Part shown: piece by piece, positions 57,101 to 64,000 of the stretch
Layout: the number at the start of each line of letters is the position of its first letter
Position numbering within the stretch: the first letter of the stretch is position 1
Assembly (NCBI GenBank): GCA_030512335.1
Contig: JAULSU010000006.1
Coordinates: 1,860,001-1,924,000 of the forward strand
Reading direction: 5' to 3'
From: Immersiella caudata
Lineage: Eukaryota; Ascomycota; Sordariomycetes; Sordariales; Lasiosphaeriaceae
Length of the DNA stretch: 64,000 nt
The notes under the pieces: generated by a model
What the model was told of the DNA's origin: nothing
The model's input: only the letters and a program-made list of their open reading frames with translations
The model's database searches: none
Position numbers and translations under genes: made by a program

Positions 57101-57432
57101 GCGGGCATCGGGAAGATTGGGTCGGGTCGTTTTTGAGGCGTTAGGGGGTCGGCACACGATATGTGCCTTGTTTGAAGGAACAGTTATAGACCATGGATAG
57201 CCCGTGTTTCTCGTTTCGCGACCTATTTTGGCCGACGCATGCTTTCTGTTGCTATTGCTAGAGGACGGTTCGCGCAAGCTGCAACTGACTCAGCGGTCCA
57301 TGTACACGTACTTAATGAACGACATTGTCAATATGGATATCATGTGGAAACTGCTTGCCGAAACTGGAAGCTCAAGTGTTCTTTTGATATTCGCGAATGT
57401 AATAAACCATCAAATCAAGCCACCATGTCTAA
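57101..57432. other. Convergent spacer between VTI1 and RRP12
   Basis: About 330 bp with the two 3' UTRs; no coding feature. Confidence 0.5.
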
Positions 57433-57458
57433 TCACCTGCGCCCCCTCCCGCCCTTGG

Positions 57459-60400
57459 CTACACGAGACCCGGACGTTGCCGGACCACGCTGCTTCTCGC
57501 CACCCAAAGGCCTTCTGCCTGTAGTGATACCTCCTTTCCCTCCACGGCCCCACGGCCCCCACGGCCCCCACGGCCTCCCCTCCCGCCGCCAGGAGCACCC
57601 CGTGACCCCCTATCACCGCCTCGCCCGCGGAAGCCTCCTCTACTCTTGAGCACCTTCGCAGCAGACTCATCCACATCCATGCCATCGTCCTCATCATCGT
57701 CATCATCGTCTCCCCTGTTATTAGACCACTTAAGCTTTCCACGAAGACCCCTGCGCGGCACGTCTTTACCCTTGAGCGCGGCGACATAGGCGCCAACACC
57801 ATTCTGCTCAGCTCCACCGTCCATGTCGACGTCCATTTCCTCCTCGTCATCTTTTCCGAGCACAAGTTTGCCATCCAAGTCAGTCTTGGCTTTCGTCTTG
57901 CCAGGTCGCTTGAGTTTGACAGGCTTGGTGGAAGAGATGTTGGCCAACGCATTCCGGTCGAGCAAGTCGAGCGGCTCGTCCTCGCCTTCTAGAATGTATG
58001 TGTTACCTCCCTTGTTGCGGGCACCCTTCTTCGACTTGCCTATCATCTCGACATCCGAGTCATCAGATTGCTCTGACTCGTCGCTGCTGTAGAGTGCCTG
58101 GTCGTACTCGCTCTCGAACCGACCAACCTTTTTCCCGGTCTCTTCGCCGTCAGATTCACCAGCCTCCTTGGCCGCTTCCTTTCTCCTCTTGCTGCGCTCC
58201 TTGGTCTTGCGGATGTTGGTGATAAGCTTCTTATCATCCTCGGGACAATACCTCATGACGATTTCCACGCCGAAGCGCCTCACCATCCTCTCGATTATGT
58301 GCTTGACCTTCGCTCTGAAGTGACCCTTGTGCTCGTGGCTCCATACCATAACGTTGGGAATCATGGTGGCGAGACGAGGAGTCATGAGGTCAGATGGAAG
58401 GCTGATAACGCAGACCTTGATAAAGCCGAGGACACTCTTCACGATTTCACGGTTGTTGGAGGTCAGATAGAGGTTCATCGTCTCGACCAAGTCTTGCATG
58501 GTTTGCGTGCTCACAGCCTCGCGGAACTCATATAGAATGCGGGTCATTGCTGTGATCGACGCGGAAATCATGTGAGGTGACGAGCCGGCAAGACCAGCGC
58601 TCACCATGGTGAAGTATTCTTCCAACGAGGCTGAGGCCATCGGCGCATCCTCTGGCATGTGAGGCACCTTATTGTTGTCGATCATTACACCCTGGGAGGA
58701 TGCCATCTTCTGACCCATCAAAACGAGCAACTCGAATGCCGAGGTTCGGGCCCTTTCGTTCTGCTCCTTGCAGCTGATGACGACCTCAGGCAGGACGGCA
58801 GGAATGAAATGAAGATGGCTGTCGGGCATGATGGGAATCAATGCGGCAATAGCAGCCAGACGCTCTCTCCTTGCAGGGGCCGACACCTTCTCCTTGCTTG
58901 ACAGAAGGAGGTTTTGCAGCTCTGTATACTTAACCTCCAGAGCAGCCCTTCCTTTGGGAGAATCAGCCAGACGAGGAACCAACTTGTAGGCCTTTTTCTG
59001 GAGTTGGGGGTCATCCTCGCGGAAGATGACGACGGAAGCCATGTTGAAGAGAGCCTCAAAACTTTCTATCGGAAGGTATATCGACATCGTGACGACGAGA
59101 TCCATCAGACTGTGCGCGGTTGATGGAGCCGGCTCCTGGCCTTGCTTGGGCTTCTCCTTCTTTGGCGCTTCCTGCAACGCCTCAGCGAGCTTCTCGCAGA
59201 CGTTATCAAACATCGCCTTTAGTTCTTCGGCGGGAATGATGCTAAGGAAGGCGTTGATGGTCTGCAGTACGGGGCCCCGCTTTTGTGGCAAAGTGGTCGT
59301 ATAAATGTTGAAGAGAACGGCGAGAAAATTGGCGGCCAGAGCTCCAAGATACTCCAGATTCTTCTGGGCAGTCTCTTTCGTTACCCTGCTGAGGAACACC
59401 ATGTCCTCCTCGTCCGACGTAGAAGCAATCGCTTGGTTGGATTCAACCACAGTCTTCAGCGCACGGCAGATGTCCAGACGTAAATCAACCTGCTCATAGA
59501 GAAGATTGGTCAACATCTCGGCGAGCTCCTGGTTGAAAGCCTCTGTGAGATCCAACGGCAGATCGCAGTACCCCGGAAGGATTGACCATATTTGCTGTAC
59601 GACCGTCTCGTAAATTTTGATTTCCATCGTCTTCTCGGCGGTACCGTGCTCAATCACGCGCTGGAACATGGCGGCACTCAGAGGTACCAACTCGGATCGG
59701 AAATGTGCGAGGTTGGTGTTCGAGGTGTAATCACGGAGGAGAGGAAGTATCCAAGCCCGGCCTGGCTGGCCCCTGACTGGCTTGGCCAGGTTCAGGGGTA
59801 GCACACTCAGCACTGCTTCCGGCCCCATCGCCCGGATTGCCTTGCCCAACACCTCGTCAGCTTGCTGTTTTCCGGTGAAGGAATCGTTGCCGCGCATCTC
59901 TCCGATGGTTTTCGTTACACCGAGAAGATAGGGGGCAGCTCTCCACCGCAGCGACTCAAACATCGCGCCAAGCACATTGAACGTCTCCAACCATGCCGCT
60001 TGGTACTTCACTGTCAGTAGCCCCTCCGCCGTCTTCACCAGTTGCTGAATAACCTTCTCGTCGTAAATTGATGGGTCAACCAGGACTTGTCGTGGAACGC
60101 AGTTCGCCATGAAGGAAACTAGGCACTCCGACGCGGAAACACGGATGTTCTTCGACTCGGAGTCCAGATACCCAGCAACCATGGTGAACGGCTCTACCAA
60201 CTCCTGGAATGTTTCATCCGGTGCAACCTGTGCGGACACATCGTAGGCGCGGGAAAGAATGGCGATCCATGGCGGAAGCAGCTGGGTGTCGCTGGGTGCT
60301 GGGCGCAATTCCCTGATAATCTCCACGAGGCGTGGTAGTTTTGCCGACGCGACCTCATCGGCCAAACCCTCAAAAATCATTTCGAAAATGTCGAACACCG

Positions 60401-61222
60401 CCACACTCATGTGGTCATTTCCGGTCCTTGCAATGCCAAGCAACAACTCGCACAAGCCCTCAATCTTCTTGCTCGGCCACCCGCCGCTAGCAGAGGCCAC
60501 GGCCTTGATGAGGTGAAGGGCATGAATAAGCTCAGGGTCGTTTCCAACATCTCCTTTCTTCTCCTTCCTTGTTTGCGCGACCTTCTCCGCCAACATTCGG
60601 AGACTCTGCATGGCTGTCTCGGCGCACATGGGCGCAGCGGGGTGATCGAGGGACGGGCTCGGGGGCGGATTTTGGAGAATTTTTCTCAGTGCATCCTGAG
60701 CCCTCTTGCGGACCTTAGGCCGGGGGTCTAGTGCGATGGTAAGGAGTCCTCCGACGGCGCGCCTCGGGCCGATCTGGGCGGCGCTCATTTCCCAGGCCGC
60801 CGCATCTTGCGCCAGGAGAAGACTCTCAAGGCACCCAATAGATGATTTGGTTAACGGCGCATCAGCGTCTGGTGCCGACAGGACTGGCGACAAGAGGGTA
60901 AGGATCTGGGTGAACTTGGCTCGGAGGAGCGCTTCAGGTGCGAAGGGAGTGACGAGATCGAGTAGGTAAACAACGGGCGTTACAATCGATTTGTTGTCGA
61001 GGAGGCTGAGGAGCGCAGCAAAATATGCGGTGGGGGTCGCAGCGGTGTTTTGTTCTTGGAAAGCCCTCTCAATGCCTTCGAGTACGCTGGCGGTCTGCAA
61101 CTCGCGGTCAGTCCTAAGATCTGATTCTTTGGTCCAGGAGAGAAGATTCTTACCTGTTTCTGATTCTGGAGATTTGGCGACCGGATCTTGTCCAGCTTCT
61201 CCTTCAGAGACAACGACGCCAT
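57459..61222 (-). CDS. RRP12: Rrp12-type pre-ribosome export factor
   Basis: HEAT-repeat protein required for maturation and nuclear export of pre-40S and pre-60S particles. Minus-strand exons 61222-61154 (23 codons, MASLSLKEKLDKIRSPNLQN) and 61094-57459 join in frame to give 1234 residues. HEAT/NUC173-type helices run through about 1-1000, with typical segments VRKRAQDALRKILQNPP, FEALFNMASVVIFREDD, VKSVLGFIKVCVISLPSD and WSHEHKGHFRAKVKHIIERM. A charged region follows (ESEYDQALYSSDESEQSDDS). The C-terminus is a Gly/Arg repeat (GGRGGRGGRGG) that abruptly changes to non-repetitive sequence ending RQRPGLV at 57459. The frame one base over continues the Gly/Arg-rich style to a TGA at 57433, so the tail is probably frameshifted at a shortened C-run (57548-57551). 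The core identification is firm. Confidence 0.92.
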
Positions 61223-61587
61223 CTTGATTTCTCGCTGGGTGGTCTCGTTAAGAAAACTCACTGTGCAGGCCCACAACATTTTTGTGATGGTATTTGCTAT
61301 CGATAGGACCCCACCAAAAGCGGTGAAAGAGGCTGAGTGGGGTCTTTAGCTGGCGTCAGACCAACCTTCACCTGCTGTCATGACCTCGACCCACACCCCC
61401 TTCTGTGGTAAGTGTTGGCAATTGAATTGTGCACGTGCCAGGCGCCACCGAAAGGGGCCCTCAGAGCCGAAGCCGTTGAATTGATGCTGCTACCGAACTG
61501 TAAATACCCTGGCTGACAAGAAAAGTCTTCTGCCCAAACGCCCTGAAACCCCGGCCGAATACCACGTCTTTACCGATCACGGCCAGC
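61223..61587. other. Spacer upstream of RRP12
   Basis: 365 bp between SEC17 and RRP12, both on the minus strand; holds the RRP12 promoter and the SEC17 3' UTR. Confidence 0.5.
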
Positions 61588-62658
61588 CTACGAAAACTCA
61601 TTATCGGCCTCCTCAATTTGGTTCTTGACCCGCACCAAGATCTCCGTCTTCCACTTGTCCAGCCTGCTCATCTGGTCGAAAGCAAACAGCTTGTCTGTGA
61701 ATGCCTCCTGGTTCCCCTCCTCGACGGCGTCTGTGAGGTCGACTAGGAGTTGGTATTCGCGCTGGCCGGCAAACCCTGGGTCCTTCTCTCGGTACCTCTC
61801 AAGATTTCGGCGGGTGCTGACAACATCCTTGGTCGCGAGGACACAGATGCCTGCCTTGAGGAAGTATTCCTTGACCGAGTACCTCATGAGATTGTTCCCA
61901 AGTGAAGCGTCGGCCACCTTCTCGTAGTTCTCGATCGCCCTGTAATAGTCTCCTTCAAGTGCCGCAATGTCGGCAACCTTCAGCCACAGCTTGTTTGCGA
62001 GACTAATTCCCGGGCCACATTAGCACTTGCCGGAACGATATCTCCTGTTGTAAGACTCACGCGACTGCATTGTCCCCCTCATACCACTGGGCTGCACTGT
62101 CGTAGCAGTCCAGCGCACGCTTTCTGTCCCCAATCTCCTCAAGCAGTTCTCCCTGAGCCTCCTTGTGCGAGGCCGCTCTTCGGAAATTTCCCTTCGACGT
62201 ATATTGCCTGATGGCCGACTCGAGGCAGCGCACGGCGTCTTCCGGGCTATCTTTTCGGTACACCTTGAAGGCATCGATCATGATATTGGCGGCATCATCG
62301 GGCTCATTCAACTTGTCGCGATGGATGCTAGCAGCCTTCTCGAAGGCCGCACCCGCCTCTTTGTCTATGTGCCGTAGGCGTCAGCACTGCTGATCAGGGA
62401 TCACGGACCCTGCCAAGCTCCACATACTGTGCTTCTCAAGCTTGAAGGCATTGCCAGCTTGCACGTAAAGATCAGCTGCAGATTGGTATTTATCCTCCTT
62501 GCCGCTGCTGAAGAAGCTGAAGCCACCACCGACGCTCGCAAGTGTCTTGTCGGCCTAAACCTCTGAATATCAGCGCAATGTGTCAAAGTGAGGGGCATAT
62601 GTACGTGGCGGGGGTAGCCCCAGACCTTCTGAACGAGAGCGCGCGGGTCCAGCGCCAT
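61588..62658 (-). CDS. SEC17: Sec17, alpha-SNAP
   Basis: Alpha-SNAP, the adaptor that recruits the ATPase Sec18/NSF to disassemble SNARE complexes. Four minus-strand exons, 62658-62626, 62554-62429 plus one base to 62428, 62364-62061 and 62002-61588, give exactly 292 residues, the length of yeast Sec17. Sequence runs MALDPRALVQK-ADKTLASVGGGFSFF (N-terminal membrane loop), then TPR-like helices: YQSAADLYVQAGNAFKLEK, KEAGAAFEKAASIHRDK, DAVRCLESAIRQYTSKGNF, RALDCYDSAAQWYEGDNAVA, DYYRAIENYEKVADASL, and the C-terminal KTEILVRVKNQIEEADNEFS. The first donor is the atypical GTCTGG; a GTACAT donor 21 nt further in would add seven residues (VWGYPRH) that family members lack. Other introns have GTATGT and GTGAGT donors. 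It is divergent from the GatC-type gene. Confidence 0.93.
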
Positions 62659-63002
62659 AATGTTTGTAATTCCAAGATCTTTGCGAAGCTTCGTAGGACG
62701 TGAATTCCTGATTGCAAGAACACAACTTTGTTTTATGGTGTCGTGACAGTTCGAAACTGTAGCCCGTCGCTGGCCTGAATAAGGCGAAGCAAGAGTGGGG
62801 GCTCAACCTGGGGCGCCTTGCGCGTATGACGCCAGTGAAAGCCACCGTAACACTTCCTGCCTCAGGTTCTCAAGAACTGAGTGCGACCGCCAAGGAGCCA
62901 TCCCCAAAACGGCTAGTCCAGCACATCAACATCTAGTTTCTCCAAGGAGACATAATTCATACATCCGAGATCAAAAAAAGGCGCGCTCACATCACCACCA
63001 AA
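62659..63002. promoter_or_regulatory. Shared divergent promoter of SEC17 and the GatC-type gene
   Basis: Only 344 bp separate the two start codons, so both promoters must lie here. No specific factor site was recognised. Confidence 0.6.
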
Positions 63003-63521
63003 ATGTCCAGAGCAATACCTACCACCGCCCGCAACAGCTACCGCCACATCTCCCAACTTCTCTCCAAACCAGCATGGTCCGTCCGAGCGCTCCTACCCTC
63101 CGAGCCAAGTAGCACACCCACAATCACTCCAAAACAGTTACATCACCTTCTGCGCCTCTCCGCCCTCCCTCAACCATCCTCGCCCGCTGCCGAGGCCTCC
63201 ATGATCGCAACGCTCGAATCCCAGCTCCACTTCGTGCGCGCAATCCAGCAAGTAGATACCACCGGCGTAGAGCCGTTGCGTTCTATCCGTGACGAAACCG
63301 CAGCTGGGTCAGAGGATGCAACTATCAGCGTGGATAGCTTGAAAGACGCGCTGGAAAATGAAGAGACATGGGGCCACTGTCAAAGACCACGGCGTAGGCG
63401 GGATGCTCCTGTTGATACGGCCGGTATCGAAGACTGGGATGTTCTCACGACCGCGTCGCAAAAAGTTGGGAGATACTTTGTTGTGAAAAGTGCAAAAGGG
63501 GCGGGAACGCCAGAGTCATGA
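63003..63521 (+). CDS. Mitochondrial Glu-tRNA(Gln) amidotransferase subunit, GatC type
   Basis: Single-exon gene of 172 residues. The family is the small C subunit of the GatCAB amidotransferase that converts Glu-tRNA(Gln) to Gln-tRNA(Gln) in mitochondria (Gta3-type in fungi). The N-terminus is basic and Ser/Arg-rich without acidic residues up to about residue 30 (MSRAIPTTARNSYRHISQLL), fitting a mitochondrial presequence. Core motifs are LHHLLRLSALPQPSS, EASMIATLESQLHFVRAIQQ and VDTTGVEPLRSIRDET, which match GatC helix and linker patterns. The C-terminal part ends DWDVLTTASQKVGRYFVVKS, also recalled from fungal members. The ATG at 63003 gives a complete presequence. Divergent from SEC17. Confidence 0.8.
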   Translation: MSRAIPTTARNSYRHISQLLSKPAWSVRALLPSEPSSTPTITPKQLHHLLRLSALPQPSSPAAEASMIATLESQLHFVRAIQQVDTTGVEPLRSIRDETAAGSEDATISVDSLKDALENEETWGHCQRPRRRRDAPVDTAGIEDWDVLTTASQKVGRYFVVKSAKGAGTPES

Positions 63522-63920
63522 TTAGAAGCGCAAGAATTGGAATTGAGAAAAAGATGTGCTGCGTTGCAGTTGAATGGGACCAGAGATAGAGCCAAGTCAC
63601 GGTTGGCAGTGCTCATCCCTAAGGGTTGCCAAACCCGGGATTGCTGGTCACTTGGGGATCATCACCACATGCTCTGCGAACGAACTACATGTAAGAAATC
63701 CCTTGCTCTATGCTATCTCATGATGGTCTTATGCCCAACTGGCTTAGTGAGACTCCAATCGATCGCTAATCCTACAGCAGACGGGATAAAATGCCTTCGT
63801 ATTGGCCACATGAAACTACTGTTGGCTCCGAATCCAGGAATCCCTCCCAATGCGCCTCATACTCGTCGTGTGTAAACATCCTCATCAGCGTGTTGCCGGG
63901 TAGGTTCCGGACGCCTGTGC
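63522..63920. other. Spacer at right edge
   Basis: About 400 bp between the GatC-type gene (+) and the partial gene on the minus strand. No supported coding sequence. Confidence 0.45.
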
Positions 63921-64000
63921 CTATCGTTTGGCCTTCATCTTACCCTTGGTCTTGCGAGTTCTGATGGCCTCTTGCTCGGTCTTACGCTCGGTATTCTGTT
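63921..64000 (-). CDS. C-terminal fragment of a Lys/Arg-rich protein
   Basis: Gene running out of the window: the last 26 codons read on the minus strand, ending EAIRTRKTKGKMKAKR and a TAG stop at 63921. The strongly basic C-terminus is typical of nucleolar or ribosome-biogenesis proteins, but no family can be named from this fragment. An alternative is a chance frame, since only 80 bp are visible. Confidence 0.45.
   Translation of the reverse strand, partial: QNTERKTEQEAIRTRKTKGKMKAKR

Overview
The window reads as nuclear DNA of a filamentous ascomycete, most likely a Sordariomycete. The evidence is short introns (mostly 50-70 nt) with GTAAGT/GTATGT-type donors and CTAAC/CTGAC branch sites, a velvet regulator (VeA), a PREG/Pho80-type cyclin, and an AT-rich transposon graveyard whose copies differ mainly by C/T and G/A changes, as repeat-induced point mutation (RIP) would leave. 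Nothing bacterial (operons, CRISPR) is present, and I saw no tRNA or rRNA gene.

Layout. 1-12.4 kb: an ER-anchored Mga2/Spt23-type transcription factor (+), a disordered protein of unknown function (-), and VeA (-). 12.4-19.2 kb: a 6.7 kb gene-poor stretch upstream of veA with a (CA)41 microsatellite. 19.2-24 kb: a seven-helix opsin-related/Hsp30 protein (-) with a perfect heat shock element upstream, and a secreted Asp f 2/Pra1-like protein (+). 24.3-31 kb: an ARMC8/Gid5 subunit of the GID ubiquitin ligase (-), divergent from a PREG-type cyclin (+). 31.5-36.9 kb: a compact set of small housekeeping genes, EMC10, CHZ1, BET1 (+) and APC15 (-).

38.27-43.90 kb: a degenerate hAT DNA transposon of 5.6 kb with an 8-bp target duplication and 12-bp terminal inverted repeats. 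It carries transposase remnants on the minus strand and is itself invaded by three copies of a ~690-bp LTR-like repeat, a foldback/MITE-like inverted repeat, and a 192-bp repeat present twice.

43.9-48.2 kb: a long region without a recognisable gene. 48.2-55.0 kb: GLT1, the glutamate synthase, split by five introns, one of which is a tandem duplication of itself. 56.3-63.5 kb: VTI1 (+), RRP12 (-), SEC17 (-) and a mitochondrial GatC-type amidotransferase subunit (+). A fragment of another gene enters at the right edge (-).

Functional themes: regulation of lipid desaturation, development, phosphate and nitrogen metabolism (MGA2, veA, PREG, GLT1); ER-Golgi-vacuole fusion (BET1, VTI1, SEC17); ubiquitin ligases (GID, APC/C). 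These are ordinary core genes and are not a biosynthetic cluster. The most unusual material is the nested hAT element, the duplicated GLT1 intron, the interrupted 5' reading frame of the PREG-type gene and the apparent frameshift in the RRP12 tail. Gene models were spliced by eye from frame, splice-site motifs and family conservation; no transcript data or database search was available.
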